DNA of 46,430 bases from Cladosporium sp. IMV 00045 (taxonomy: Eukaryota; Ascomycota; Dothideomycetes; Cladosporiales; Cladosporiaceae): the NCBI GenBank assembly GCA_001931905.2, contig MSJI02000461.1:1-46430 (forward strand), written 5' to 3'. The notes under the pieces were generated by a model. The model was not told the DNA's origin. It did not search any database and was given only the letters and a program-made list of their open reading frames with translations. Every line of letters starts with the position of its first letter. The stretch's first letter is position 1. Both the position numbers and the translations under genes were made by a program. Shown here piece after piece: positions 1 to 11,701 of the stretch.

Positions 1-1094
1 CATCATCATCACAGCTGTACAACTACTACTTGGGCATACTTTTCTGCAATTTGGCGTTCTGGTCTCGGCCTTGGGTTTGACCGGGATGGCTGAATTGGGA
101 TATCAGGCGTCGTCGACGATGTTTCATACCGTCTGACACAGGGGAATACTGCGGGTTTATTCTTATCTTTCTTTTTCTCACCTTCGCTTCTTCGCAAACA
201 CGCGCCGCCGCTCGCTTCTTGTCAATGTGCGCGCAGGGCGCCGCAACGACGTAATGAAAGAAGCGAACGGCATCTGGAATACAGCGCGGGTTCTTTTTTC
301 ACCTTTCCTTCCGGGGTTATATTACCACCCTTTGGGCTTAAATTTTTTTCTTCTTTTCCTCTCGCTTTAATCAGATACCCAAGACCTGCAGTTTCTCTTT
401 TCGTGTACTGGAAAATCAAAGACTGGGAAAAGATTTGGATTTCAACGCTTTTGCTCTTCAGTTCCGTTATCATGCTTTCATGCTTTCTTCGCGTCTTAGC
501 ACACATACGTACCTTGCCTTGAGCAACAAACTCACTTTCTACTTGCTTGCGACACAGACTCTTCCAAGACCTCCAAAGACAACAATCACAAGCCGCGCCC
601 GCCCCATGATGTCGCCGTGCAGCTGTCACCTGCCACACGTCTGGCCTGTCGGCTTGCGTCGTGCAACGTCTCGAATGCCGGAAGGAGATCGTGTGACGGC
701 CGCCACAGTGGATCAAAATGCATCTTGACAGCACCACAGGGGAGGCGGCGCGCCTCTGTCTGTGTCGCGCAGCAGCCATCGCAGAGCTAGAGTGAACCCA
801 TGCAGGGTTCCCTTCCGGCAATGTCAAGGGTGGTCTGGTTTGACAGGACGATGTGGCACAAACCAGATTCGGATGCTGCATGTAACGGTTTCTTTTTCCA
901 TTTTGCCCTTGTCTGACAGACAGTGAATCCCCCATCGTACAGCTCTTTTGCCTCTAGAATGCTACCCTGACGGCTGAGGAGTTTATCGAAAACACCAGAT
1001 CCCTTCCATCGACGTACTAGCATGGTGACACACTGCATCGACCGGCGAGTTTGACAAGAGAATCCTCCAACATCATCCTCCTCATCTTTACCCC
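1..1094. other. Left-edge intergenic region, no gene recognised
   Basis: No reading frame here has family similarity, protein-like composition or convincing splice sites. The window opens with a short CAT/CAC-rich run. The stretch lies downstream of the minus-strand glyoxalase-like gene, so its right part probably holds that gene's 3' UTR. Confidence 0.5.
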
Positions 1095-1904
1095 TCACAC
1101 TTTCTCAAACAGGATCGCCACCTCGCCCTCGCCCACCCGCTGGCGTATGTCACGCGGAGCATCCTGGCCCGAAGGAACCTGCAACACCAACTCGAGCTTC
1201 AGCGCCTCGCTGCCCTCCCCTCCCGTGACCGGCTCCACCAGCACCCAAGGCCCCCTCAACCCCTCCACCGCCCTCGGCGCTCCGAGCCCGACCTTCCCCT
1301 CCTGCTCCCCACCCACAATAGCTCCCACCGCATCCCTCACCGCCCGCACCCTCTCCTCCTCCACCCCAACCCTCATCCCCGCCACCCCCTTCGCACCACA
1401 AGGATGCCTGACCGCCTCCTCCCGAGAAGAAGGAACCCTCCTCTCCCTCTCCGTAACATCATGACACCAAAACGGCACGAACCCCCTCCCCACGCCCTGC
1501 GGAAACGTCACCCTCCACTCCATCTGCACGCCATCCGGCCTCGTCCTCCCTCCCCTGATCGGCTCCTGATACCTCACCTTCGAACCCACCCTCTCCAAGC
1601 GCTCATTAACCCCCTCCACATCCGGCGCTTCGTCCTCCGTGTTCGTCAACGCCCAGTCGACGATCCCGTACGGTTTATCCCACCAGTGGCCCGCGCGCCT
1701 GGCCGGGTCGTCGTCGATGAAAGCGATGAGTTCGATGTAGGATCCGTCTGCGAGGAGGATCAGGCGGTTTTCCGTCTTGCCGTCCGCGTGCTGGCCGCCG
1801 GGGGAGAGGGTGAAGGTCGAGGTGATCCAGGCGGGCGGAGTGGTGATGTAGGCGTAGGGTACGAGGATGATTATGTGGTCGATTTGGGGGGTGGGGGATG
1901 ACAT
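1095..1904 (-). CDS. Glyoxalase-like domain protein
   Basis: A single-exon protein of 269 residues. The N-terminal half resembles the fungal and bacterial glyoxalase-like family (vicinal oxygen chelate fold, Glyoxalase_3 type). It has a DHIIILVP start strand at about residues 9-16, a SPGGQHADGKTENRL segment, and an LADGSYIELIAF strand at about residues 50-61 with a candidate acidic metal ligand. The second half is less conserved and carries WRVTFPQG and VPFWCHDVTER segments typical of this group. Substrate and reaction are unknown. The start ATG at 1902-1904 puts the DH motif at the usual distance from the N-terminus. The coding strand is C-rich at the 5' end and G-rich at the 3' end. It is divergent from the RBR ligase gene. 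The family is fairly certain; the function is not. Confidence 0.8.
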   Translation of the reverse strand: MSSPTPQIDHIIILVPYAYITTPPAWITSTFTLSPGGQHADGKTENRLILLADGSYIELIAFIDDDPARRAGHWWDKPYGIVDWALTNTEDEAPDVEGVNERLERVGSKVRYQEPIRGGRTRPDGVQMEWRVTFPQGVGRGFVPFWCHDVTERERRVPSSREEAVRHPCGAKGVAGMRVGVEEERVRAVRDAVGAIVGGEQEGKVGLGAPRAVEGLRGPWVLVEPVTGGEGSEALKLELVLQVPSGQDAPRDIRQRVGEGEVAILFEKV

Positions 1905-2882
1905 GGTTGTTTTCTTTGTTTTTTTTAAGGGGTGGGTTGAGGGTTTCGTCCTGTGAGTGGGCGGTTTTTGATGAAGTTGGGAGATCTGGTTTTTATTTTA
2001 CTTGCTTGGTGTTCTTGGGATGATTTATGTGAGATGAGGATTCTCTTGTAGCAACAGCTTTGTCTTTACTTTGGTACTTACCCAGTCATAAGGAAGGGCG
2101 TGAGTCGAGCTGGTGTGGGGCCAATCGCGTTGCTTTGAAGCTTGACTTGAGTTCACGGTAAGGTTTACTGAACTAGGCGATTGAATGCAATATTACGTCT
2201 GGTACTATCCTAAAGTACCCCCCATGTCACTCATGGGTGACGATGGATTCTCTTTCGGTTAGATGCGATTTTCTTGCTCAGACTGTATTTGTAGTGACAG
2301 ATGCTGTTATATCTGGGACCGGTTGCAGCCAGATCGAAAGAAGTGGCACTTGAGGTGGGGCCAGCAGGTTGAACCAACCTGTGAGAAAGCCTTGTGATTA
2401 TACATGTACGAAACATACTTAGTGATTGTTTACTACATCTCAGCTGCTTGATATATCACTATCGTTCTGTGGGCAATAGCAGAGTATAGGTATGTTCAAA
2501 GGATATCCCGACTGGCCTGTTTTCCAAGAAGCATCCAGATCGAACGGCTCTCCGAAACACGTACGAACCAAGGTAATACGGGAATGAGATAGTCAACATC
2601 ACTCGCGAATGAGACCTGAAGACATGGCGCATTCACACGCCAGCATGTGACAGGTCGAATCGATTCCAGAAGTGAACAGAGTCTTCTGGGAAGAATAATA
2701 TCGTCGCCGTGTTGCTCACTTGGTTGCTCCTTCCTCAAGCAGCTCACCGAGCAACTCCGTGAATGCACCTGCCAAACAAAAGCACGTGGGACGAATCTTT
2801 CTCTTCTCACCATGCAAAAACTCTGCCTTCAACATTCCACAACTCCAACCTCGACCGCACTGCTCCCCCGTGCCCTTCCAGC
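1905..2882. promoter_or_regulatory. Divergent intergenic region, glyoxalase-like / RBR ligase
   Basis: About 980 bp between two divergent starts, so it should hold both promoters. An upstream ATG at 2763 is in frame with the RBR gene and would add 40 residues. That extension is Ser/Pro/His-rich with no domain character, and a C-rich leader sits directly before the ATG at 2883, so I treat 2763-2882 as 5' UTR. No other element is recognisable. Confidence 0.45.
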
Positions 2883-4322
2883 ATGGCCGGGCCCATCGCA
2901 CCTGCGACGGCAGCGACACCAGCCAACTCCCAGAACAAGACGAAGAAGACCTGCGTCATCTGCTGGGAGGCTCACGAGACTGACCAGCTGTTACGACCTT
3001 GTCGCGCATGCACGAACACCTGGTGTGCAGCCTGTCTCGAGTCAAGTTTTCGCACCGCTATCGATCAGAAAAGCGGGTTCTCGCCACCCACCTGCCACGG
3101 CATCATTCAACTACACACCATTCTCGGTCGCTTGGAAAAAGAATTCGCTGACAAGTACCGGGCTGCCTTCGAGGAATGGCTCACGAAGGACAGGGTCTAC
3201 TGCCCGGTGCCGACTTGTTCCGCCTTCATCCCTGAGAGACACATGCATGCTTCTGGATCAAGCAGCTCTCGCCCGACGAGCTTCCCTTGCCCGACATGCA
3301 AGTCCAATGTCTGCACAAGCTGTCACCAGACCGCGCACGAGGGCTCCTGCGACACGTTAGCGAAGAAGGAGGATGAGGCCATGCTGGCCAAGTTCAAGAT
3401 CAAACAGTGCCCTCGCTGCCGTCGAGCTGTTAGAAAAATGTACGGTTGCTCCGAAATGGCCTGTCTCTGCGGTGCGCATTTCTGCTACGTCTGTCTCATG
3501 TCCATTGATCATTGTGATGGGTCTTGTGGGGCTGATCAAGAGAGTGACGAAGGTGAAGACCGCGAGAGTCAGACCAGCGATGATAGCGAGGACGATAGCG
3601 AAAGTGCAGACAGCGAAAGTAATGATGAGGTCGGTCAGGGCATCGGTACCAAGACGATGACCAACGAAGGAATGCAAGGATCGAAGCAGGAGCAGGGTCA
3701 ACCGGGTCACCCAGAAAAGACCGACAACGCTGAAAGCATTTCGAACAGTCTCACACTGCCGCCACGCCCACCTCTTACAATCCCAGTTCTCACGAATGAA
3801 ATCCTCACGACCGAGTACACTCAGCAAATGTTCGACGACATGTTCTCTTCCATTCGCCGGCACAGCCAAACGGGTCCACGCCCAGCTTCCTCAAACGAAA
3901 CCCAAGACTCCAACTCCGCCAATGGCTCTACCTCTATCGACCTCGACGCAGGAGGCGAGTTACGTTGGGGCATGAACGGCGACTTTGGCCCTGAGCCCGA
4001 GGAGGCCGACAGCGTGCAGGTTTGGTCTTGCAAGCACCGGTTCGACAAGTTCCGGAGATTGTCTGGACTCGAGTACGACGGTTGCCGCTGTGGGGATTTT
4101 GAGTTGATGGAATGCAACCGCTGCTTCACGAAGGTCCAAGCAGCATCTGAGGAGTCCAAGCGTAAGCGCAGGAGGACGGGCAAACATGCTCATCTGAAGA
4201 CGAGCGGCGAGGATGACGAGCAGAACAGCAGGCCACTTCAGGTTTTCGAGTGTAGGGATTGTAAATTGGTGGTTTGTAGGGCTTGTAGGGCGAAGTACAA
4301 GAGCGAACAGGGCGATAAGTAG
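2883..4322 (+). CDS. RBR (RING-IBR-RING) E3 ubiquitin ligase
   Basis: 479 residues in one exon from the ATG at 2883. RING1 is formed by C24, C27, C40, C43, C48, C51 and C71. The IBR runs from about C107 to C156 (CPVPTC, CPTCKSNVC). RING2 starts at C176/C179. Its catalytic cysteine by alignment is C189, 13 residues after the first RING2 cysteine, as in HHARI; it is followed by C194, C196, C201 and C204. RBR ligases accept ubiquitin from an E2 on this cysteine and pass it to substrates. The usual His two residues after the catalytic Cys is Glu191 here. After the RBR comes a strongly acidic Asp/Glu/Ser stretch (about 215-260), a disordered middle, and a second Cys-rich region (about 380-470: C-x-C, then three C-x2-C pairs) split by a basic linker. 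Substrates are unknown. Confidence 0.88.
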   Translation: MAGPIAPATAATPANSQNKTKKTCVICWEAHETDQLLRPCRACTNTWCAACLESSFRTAIDQKSGFSPPTCHGIIQLHTILGRLEKEFADKYRAAFEEWLTKDRVYCPVPTCSAFIPERHMHASGSSSSRPTSFPCPTCKSNVCTSCHQTAHEGSCDTLAKKEDEAMLAKFKIKQCPRCRRAVRKMYGCSEMACLCGAHFCYVCLMSIDHCDGSCGADQESDEGEDRESQTSDDSEDDSESADSESNDEVGQGIGTKTMTNEGMQGSKQEQGQPGHPEKTDNAESISNSLTLPPRPPLTIPVLTNEILTTEYTQQMFDDMFSSIRRHSQTGPRPASSNETQDSNSANGSTSIDLDAGGELRWGMNGDFGPEPEEADSVQVWSCKHRFDKFRRLSGLEYDGCRCGDFELMECNRCFTKVQAASEESKRKRRRTGKHAHLKTSGEDDEQNSRPLQVFECRDCKLVVCRACRAKYKSEQGDK

Positions 4323-6642
4323 CTGAGAGGTGGTCTAAAGGCCATGGCTCATCAGGGGGCAGCGAGCGATATCGAAAGGTGTTTGTGGAGAGTTGATGTG
4401 AACAGTCCAACTGTTCGAAGATTGTCGAGCGACGACGTGAGGCACGACGTGAGGCGGGAAAGGGAGAATGAGTGTTTGCGGAGGACCTAGACGAACCCAC
4501 CGTTCAGAAAAAGAGATCAAGAACCAAACAAACCACACAAACCTCAACCAACTAAACCCATCCCTACACCAGCACCAACTCCACATACCCTCTTCAAGCT
4601 CCCGAACGGGACCCAACTCCCTAAGTAAATAGAAGCCCACAACGTACCACAGCAGTAGTCATGAAGAAAGCACACAACAATGGCACCGCCTCCTCCCTCC
4701 GAACCAAGAAACACTCCCATCTGCAGACACCCACTAGCTTCCGCAGATCTGATCAAATGAGCAGTTGGCAAAAAGAGTGAACGAGCCACTTCCCAGTCCC
4801 CACGACATGTCAAAGACTGGGTGGTGGTGGATAGGAAGAGGGCGGGCGTAACGGTTTCTTGCAAGATCCGTGGGTGCGTTGCAAGTGGATGGTGACATAG
4901 TGAAGCGCCCGCACCACGAAAAGATACGGGGGCGCGCCACCGCAATCAAATCCTATACTCCACACGCAAGGCGCGCGCGAGCGTACATTATCAAGCTTAC
5001 CGTGGAAATCCAGCGGGTAGGTTCAAGAGCAGATGCAGAAATAACGATGGGAGAGAAGCGCGCGGTGCGGCCAGACGCCACACCCTACGCTAAGCCGCGA
5101 GGCAAGGCGTACGACCACCGAAAAGCGCCAAATCCGAAGGGCTCGGAGGGATGGGGCGCCACGGATGGGGGATTTAGAGCATCAAAAGTGTATGTATAAA
5201 GAGCCTTTTTCAAAGGAACCGACGGTGTGTGGTAAGCCGGACACGTGAAGGGATCATCAGGTACCAGAAGATGGCGAATGATCGTGAATGATTGACCCGA
5301 GGGAAAGGTCAGGACGAGCTACGTCAGTGACGACGAGAATGTTAAGGGTGCCATTTCATCCACGGATGAAAACGCCCGCAAGAAGTGAAGACTTGGTAGG
5401 ATAGTGTAACAGAAACATGGAAACGTTGTGAAAGGAGAGAGCCAAAAAAGAAGAGCCAAGCAAAAGAAGCGAGTAAGCGAGTGCGAAGCCATGGTACGGT
5501 AAAACATGAAGTTCCAATCTTCACATGGTAAACTCACTAAACTCCACCTGTTCCCACGGTTGGGTAAAAGCGCACTGATTTAGAAATCGGCGGCAAGGCG
5601 GGCTTTGTCAAAACCTTACAAGGATGGCTTTGCTCTTGTCTTTTGTTTGTTTTGATCATCATCAACCTCTGCAAATGCGTCGCGTGTTTACATAACATCG
5701 CGGTAGCTCCGTCGAAATGCGCTGGGTGGTGCTTGGTGACGGTGCGTTTCGCACAGCAGTAGCGTACCAGAGAACGAGAATGCATCAATCGAACCAAGCA
5801 AGATGCCAGCCAACAAGCTTGAAAGAAGGTGAAGTGCACGGAAACCCACTCATCTCACGAACAGCGTCTTCTGCCTCGTAAGGCCCTCATGCAAAGTCGG
5901 ATGTAATAATTTCTAATGAGTTCATAATCCCTTTTTGATTTCACGACCCCCTCGTCCGAACGGAGAGAAGCCCCTTCATTCGCCGAAGAAATCGATTTCA
6001 TGCCATATCTGACCATGATAGTAGAAGTAGAAGCCTCATATTGGGATAGAATAGAAGAACCAGGAAATCGAAAGCAAGAGCAAACCCATAAAAAGTAGAA
6101 AACGCTTTGCACATGTCGCTTCGCCTTTCCCTTTCGCCGCACATTTTTTCCCCATCGAAAAAGAAAAAAGAAGCAAGATAAAATGGTATAGTGCTATGCA
6201 AAGCCACGTTCTCTTCGCCCAGGCAAAGCGGAAGCCAAAGAACCGGAACAACACACAGAGAACACAATGCCGTTTGAGACAGTGGGCGGAGACCACCCAG
6301 CGCCAAAAGCAATAAATTCCAGCAGCTCAGCTTCGCTACCAGCTTTTTTGGTAATTCCAGTCATAATCGGTTGTCGGGAGTTGAGAGTGAAGAGGATAAG
6401 ACGTCTCGGAGAGGCTGGTGAAGAATTCGACTTGCTCGGAAGTATCTCGTCGAAGCATGCATTTTGTCATAATCATTAGGCGTCACGAAAAGGTGCCAGT
6501 GTTGAAGAAGGGTTGAAAGTCGACGTTTTTAGAGAGCCACTTTCGTATGAATGCGCTCGAGGGAAGCGGACTGCAAATCCGTCTCCGGCGATGAATTCAT
6601 ACTTCAGCAGAGCGGAGGCGATCAGAAGAAGGTGCCAACAGC
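4323..6642. other. Long convergent intergenic region
   Basis: About 2.3 kb between the 3' ends of the RBR gene (+) and the KH gene (-). Short open frames occur on both strands, but none shows domains, coding composition or splice structure. There is a TATA-like TATAAAG at about 5194-5200 on the plus strand and a GC-rich patch around 4920-5130. The rest is purine/pyrimidine-rich and probably includes both 3' UTRs. A noncoding transcript or very small gene cannot be excluded. Confidence 0.4.
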
Positions 6643-7784
6643 CTATGCGGTTGCCTCGGGGATCTGGCTACGGCGCATCTTCTCAGCTTCCAGGTTCTCG
6701 TAGAGTAGGTACAGCGCCTTCTCGTTGGCGCTAGGACCGCCGGTGATGGTGAACATGCGCTCTCCAGTCTCGTCATGAGGAGCCTTGGCGATGCTGATGC
6801 GAGCGCCGGAGGACTTGCGAATCTCGCTGATCTTGCTGCCACCGCGACCGATGATGCAACCAACCATGTCGGCAGGAATCGAGATGTTCTGGGTCTGGAT
6901 GCCCTCGCCCTCCTCGACAGTGGGAGATCCAAGACCGCTGGAACCAACATCGGCGCGAGCAGGGTACGAGGGAGGCGAGGATGCGGTGAAGTCGGCGCCG
7001 TTGCCGGTGCGGTTGAAGCTGCGAGGAGCGCCGTAACCAGAGCCGTTGGTCGGGGCAGCGACGCTGCCGCCCTGAACACGAACCGAAGGGCTGTAGAGGA
7101 CGGTGCCGTAGCCACGCTGCTCGTCGTCGACAAGGCACTTGCCGATCTCCCAAACAGCCTTCTGAACGCCATCTGGGGTACCCTGCACCTCGACAATGCG
7201 CTCAGTGGACTGGGGAAGCATCTCCTTTTGCGCGACCATGCGGACGCCGGAGCCGTCCTGGATTTGCTTGATCTTCGCGCCCTGGCGGCCAATGATAGTA
7301 CCCATTTGGTTGTGCGAGATGAGGAGGCGGACGGCTGGGAAGTCGGTCAGTGAATGCGTGCTTGCTAAAATAATGCTGCAATGGCAAGCTTACGGTGAGT
7401 GTTGGGGTTGGCAACTACACCGCCCATGCCCATCTGCGGCGCGCCCTTGACCAGGCAGTCGGCGACAAGACCGTACGCGTCGGCGATGGCGATGAGAGAT
7501 CCGGTGACGGTGAGGACGCGGTCGTGAACGCCCGGCACGACCTTGCTAACGCCAGCGCGGACACCAGTCTTGTCGCGAAGGTCGGCGACGTTCTGGCCGG
7601 CCTTGCCGATGATGACACCGGCTTCCTTGGAGGTGACAACGGCGCGAAGAGTGAGCTGAGCCTGGTTGTACTCTTCCTCGGTGCGCGGGTGCTCGGAGCC
7701 GTCGGTGTTGAGGCCAGAGAACTGGTCGGCCATGTTGTCGATGCCGCCGTCGACGGGCGGGGATTGAACGTCCTCGGAAGACAT
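6643..7784 (-). CDS. Triple KH-domain RNA-binding protein (Rnc1/Pbp2-like)
   Basis: Two exons: 7784-7394 and 7334-6643. The 59-nt intron (7393-7335) begins GTAAGC and ends CAG. The spliced protein has 360 residues. KH1 (about 43-110) has the GxxG loop GKAG at 60-63. KH2 (about 131-200, loop GRQG) starts right after the splice, which rebuilds the conserved VRLLISHNQMG strand. KH3 (about 270-340) has the loop GRGG. Three KH domains of this spacing occur in poly(C)-binding-type proteins such as fission yeast Rnc1 and budding yeast Pbp2/Hek2, which bind mRNA and affect stability or localisation. That role is inferred here. The 5' flank is strongly pyrimidine-rich on the coding strand and contains short upstream ATGs. 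Confidence 0.92.
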
Positions 7785-8659
7785 GGTTGGAGTTGAGCGT
7801 GGAGGTTAGGTGAGAGTGGGATTAGAGTAGGTGTGGTGGTCGAAAGAGGTAGACGTGGGTGGTGGATAAGCTATGTGGTGTCAGTCATGGCGCGCGCGCG
7901 AAGCTGTTGGGGAAGTGGGGCATGAGAGCATACTGTGGTGGAAAGGGTTCGCGAAAGGTGGCGAGGAGCGGCGGGCGGGAGGAGGAGTGCGGAGAGAGGT
8001 GTTGGCGCGGGGTGTGACGGGTGAAGAGAGGATTATGGCGGGCGGATCAGCATGGGCGGGTGGAAGAAGGGTGGTGGTGGTGGTGGAGTCAGAAGAGAGG
8101 TGAGGTGAAGGGAGGAGAGAAAGAGGAAGAGCGAGAGAGGGAGGGAGGAGAGAGGTGGGAGGTTGCGCCAGGGTGGGGAGGGAGCAATGGGTAGCGGTGT
8201 CAATAATTGAAACGGCAGGCGAGACAGACGCCGTCCACCCATACATCTGCTGCGAATTCCCAGCTGCCCACACAGGCGAGCCAGCCAGTGTGGAGCAGGA
8301 ACGGGATGGCCCGTATGCTCGCTCGGCCCACCTGTCGCCCTTGCAGCTCTCCACACACTTGTGTCCCTCGCATCGAAGAGTATCAAACAAATGGTATAGT
8401 ATCGCTGAGGATGGAATGTGACCAAGACGGAAACATTCGTGCGTTGACAAGATACATCATGAAGAGGAGTGGACCTTATCATATCATACAATCCCTGAAT
8501 CTATACTTGTCCAAGAAAAAACAAGCCCAATCCCAATCCCACTGGCTGGACCAAAGAACCGCATTTTATCCCCAAACACCTTTACGCAATCATTCGAATC
8601 GTAGTCCTTCGTAAAGAAATAATGCTCCAAGCCTTTCAGCCCCATGCTCCAATAACTTC
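7785..8659 (-). promoter_or_regulatory. 5' flank of the KH gene with pyrimidine-rich leader
   Basis: About 875 bp between the 3' end of the Zn2Cys6 gene and the KH start. Read on the minus strand, about 7785-8150 is almost continuously CT-rich, with CCACC repeats, as in leaders of well-expressed fungal genes. Upstream ATGs occur in the last 150 bases. One, at about 7887-7889, opens a five-codon frame MTDTT. No TATA box stands out. Confidence 0.5.
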
Positions 8660-11600
8660 CTACCCCTGACCTTGATTGTTATTTGGCGGCCCGCCCTGAT
8701 CATGTGGGCCAGCAAACATGCCACCGACACCCGTTTGCCCAAGAAAGCTGTCTTGGTCGTTGAACAGCGGTCCGGGCGTGAAGCTGCCCATGCCTAATCC
8801 TTCAGCCCAATCCCACTCGAGCGTCATCGGCATCTGCCACAGATCCTGCGGCACGAAGGGTTGCTGGAACGATCCGCCGAAACCGTTGCCGCCGCCGCCG
8901 CCACCACCGACCTCAGGTGATGTGTAGCTCGGCATGTTGAAGTCGGCCAGGGGGTCGTTCATGTTGGGCGTGTTGAAACTGTTGGAGAAGTTCGCGTTGT
9001 TCATGTCGCCGGGTTGGTGTTGTTGGTGTTGGGGATTCATCTCTTGCCCGGGGTTGCAAAGGTTGGGCGTGCTGTTGCTGGCTGAGGGCATGGCGAAAGG
9101 TGCCGGGTTCCACTGCCCGCTGCTGGTTTGTGGATTCGCTTGCATTGGCGGATCTTGCAAGTGCTGCTGTCCTGGACCGTTGTACGTACCTCCTGGCTGA
9201 CTGCCACCCCAGCTGGCAGGGCTTCCGCCGTTCGCGCTGCCGGGTTGTGACATGGTTGCACGCAAAGTCGATGTTTGAATGGGACGACGATAGGCTGCCT
9301 GGGTTTCCACTTGGATTTGCTCCAGAGTCTTTCCTCGTTCCAATTCGGCGGTGATGGCACCATTCATGCGATCCTTCTCCCGCTCGCGTTCAGCCTGCTT
9401 TCTCTTCCCTCGGCCTCGCATGTCACGCTCTGCTTTGTCAAGAACAACCTTGGCAATCCGCTCAAACTCGGCGCAGACAGAAAGCATGCGTCGGACCTGG
9501 CTGGTTGATTCTTGGACATCGCGCTCGAGCATGGTCAGAAAGCTGACCACCGAGGACATGAGCTTAAGGTCGCTTCGTGCGCGAGCATCTTGTGGGTTCT
9601 GCAGGATGTTGGCAAACAAAGTGACCAGCGATGATACTGGGTAGTAGAGAATGAGCCTGTAAATTACGTTAGCTGTTGTTACTTGAATAAAGTCTTTCGG
9701 GCCAACTCACCAGACACAAGCATAGTCTCCTTGCGGGATGTAACGAATGAGACCTATGCTTGTCCTTGCAGCGTTGACGCAAAGAGCAGCACTCATGAAG
9801 ACCCTTGGGTTCAGCGGTCGCGCGTTGAGACCTTGAATCGCGTAGTCGCTGAGCCTGCTGCTCCAATAGCCGTGATGTACGCTCATGCGGTGGATAGTAG
9901 TGAGGCAGTTATAGTATGCGAAGTGCAAGACGACAACATGCAAGATCAAAGGCGTGTTGTTAGCCTTGATCTCATGCTCTGGCCTAAAGTCAAGAGGTAT
10001 GGTCTCTTTCCACTCCTCCAATGCCTGATCGAGGTCGCCAATGGTATTGAGCAATTCCCCATCAGACTGGCGAGAGGCTTTGACGCTGTACAACTGCTTG
10101 TAAACACGACTCTGTATTTGTGCAAATGTGCAGAAATGGCGGAACAAGTTCATCGTTTTCCTGCCGTCAGGTAACTCTTTTCCCAGAGGGATGTTTCCGA
10201 CGTTGTCTGGCGGTACCTCGGACGGGAGTTCAACGTTCATATCATCGTCGTCTTGAGCGGGAGGCCGTCCAGAGCGCAAGCAGATGTCCTTGTCCAGCAA
10301 GTAGGCGATCCAGAAGACTCGCTTGCGTTGCTCGTTCTCAACTTCATTCAGGTTGAACCCAGAGCCTCTCTTGTGTAAGCCGATCGAGTGGCTGAGTCGT
10401 GTTGCGGCCGCGACCAGGAAGAAAGATGGCTGCGGGTTCGGAGTGCCTTGCAAGAAGAGCGCCATGCCCAAGAGCGCTTGCACTGAAAGAAGATCAGTGT
10501 TGCGCATAGTCAATTCAGTCATTACAGCCATTGCGTTCTTCAGGTATCCCCAAGCTTGATCGTCCTCCTCGGAATCCACAACATTGCTCATTACCCTCAG
10601 CCTGTGCGCGATAGCCAAAGCAACGTTCAAGGAAGCCCACCACCCACTACCTTCGTAGGGATCCAGGGAGTAATGTTTCTCGACCAGATGCATGAATGTG
10701 GGTTCGTGGAAAAGCGGAAACATGAAGTTGAAGTTTTCAAAAAAGTCCTTGAGCAGCTCGTAGCATTCCTGCTTGCCGGGAAGTGGCTTGAATACGCGGC
10801 GACTGAACAAATCGTCAAACACCTCGGGCTTCCAGTGATCGAATTTGTTGCCGTCTTCGGCCGCAGCTGCTATCATGTGCTGGAAGGAACTGTCTCCGGT
10901 CTTGGTATTGACCCATTGGATACCTTTGGGACTGAATATAGAAAATCCGGAAGAACTGCCAATGTACCTCGTCTCGCCAGCGTTGTTGGTGATCAGGCTG
11001 CACATTTGGTCTGCCAATGCATCAACGTTCTCAGTTGTCTTCCCCTTTGGAGCAGGCGCGTCTTCTGTGGACGTAGTTCCAGTGTCGGGGCTCGTCACCG
11101 ATGGATTCAACGGTGTACTTGTGTTCGGACTCGCGACAGCTTTCCCTGCACCAACTGCCGGTGATGCTTGCGACTGCGGGCTCGTCGCATTGCTTCTGTT
11201 GACACTTTGACTGCGTTCTTGCAGCCTCTTCTCCAGCGTCCCGAGATCTGTCCTCCCATCGTCCTCAGCGAGCAAGCCACTCAATCGTAGCAAACTCTCC
11301 ATGCGACCCAACCTATTCTCCAATCCTTCGATGTATTTCGCACCCTTCGGAGGAGCGCGCTTCTTCTCCACCTGCGTAAAAATACACTCCGTCTTGTAAT
11401 TCTCGCAATGACTGCACTTGGGCATCTTCCCGTCGCACTTGATCTTTTTCTTGCGACACATATCGCAAGCCCTCGCGATGCGCCGGCGCTTCGGGTCGCG
11501 CGTGTTGCCATCGCCATCATCGGCAGCGTCGCCGTCGCCGTCGTCGTAGCCGTAGTCGTCGTTCTGATACCACTGCGATCCCGGGCCAAAATCGGAGCGC

Positions 11601-11701
11601 ATTTCCTGAGGCATTTGCGGCATTCCGCTGCCGAACATGGGTGGGGTGGTCTGCATCATGCCCTGGGGCGGGCCACCGGCCGCCGGTGTCTGATTGTTCA
11701 T
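8660..11701 (-). CDS. Zn(II)2Cys6 transcription factor with fungal-specific TF domain
   Basis: Two exons, 11701-9711 and 9656-8660, separated by a 54-nt intron (9710-9657, GTGAGT...ACAG). The spliced length is 995 residues. The binuclear zinc cluster is canonical: C79-x2-C-x6-C-x6-C-x2-C-x6-C106, preceded by a basic KRRRIAR and followed by a [11 protein letters not shown] linker and a leucine-rich dimerisation helix (about 122-145). The middle region (from about 300) matches the fungal-specific TF domain, with a FPLFHEPTF motif and an [23 protein letters not shown] segment. The C-terminal third is Asn/Gln/Gly/Pro-rich, with a seven-Gly run encoded by GCC repeats at about 8888-8905, and looks like an activation domain. 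An acidic Asp/Gly run precedes the zinc cluster. Its targets cannot be told from sequence, so I give no symbol. Confidence 0.92.

Noticed and set aside
222..935. 237-codon open frame on the minus strand near the left edge
   Set aside because: Composition rich in Arg, Cys and Ser without domains, and no splice or family support.
2763..2882. In-frame upstream ATG extending the RBR ligase by 40 residues
   Set aside because: The extension looks like translated leader sequence, and the ATG at 2883 lies in better context right after a C-rich leader.
6555..6600. tRNA-Cys-like anticodon arm (GGACTGCAAATCC)
   Set aside because: No D-loop consensus before it and no GTTCGA-type T-loop after it, and the ends cannot pair as an acceptor stem.
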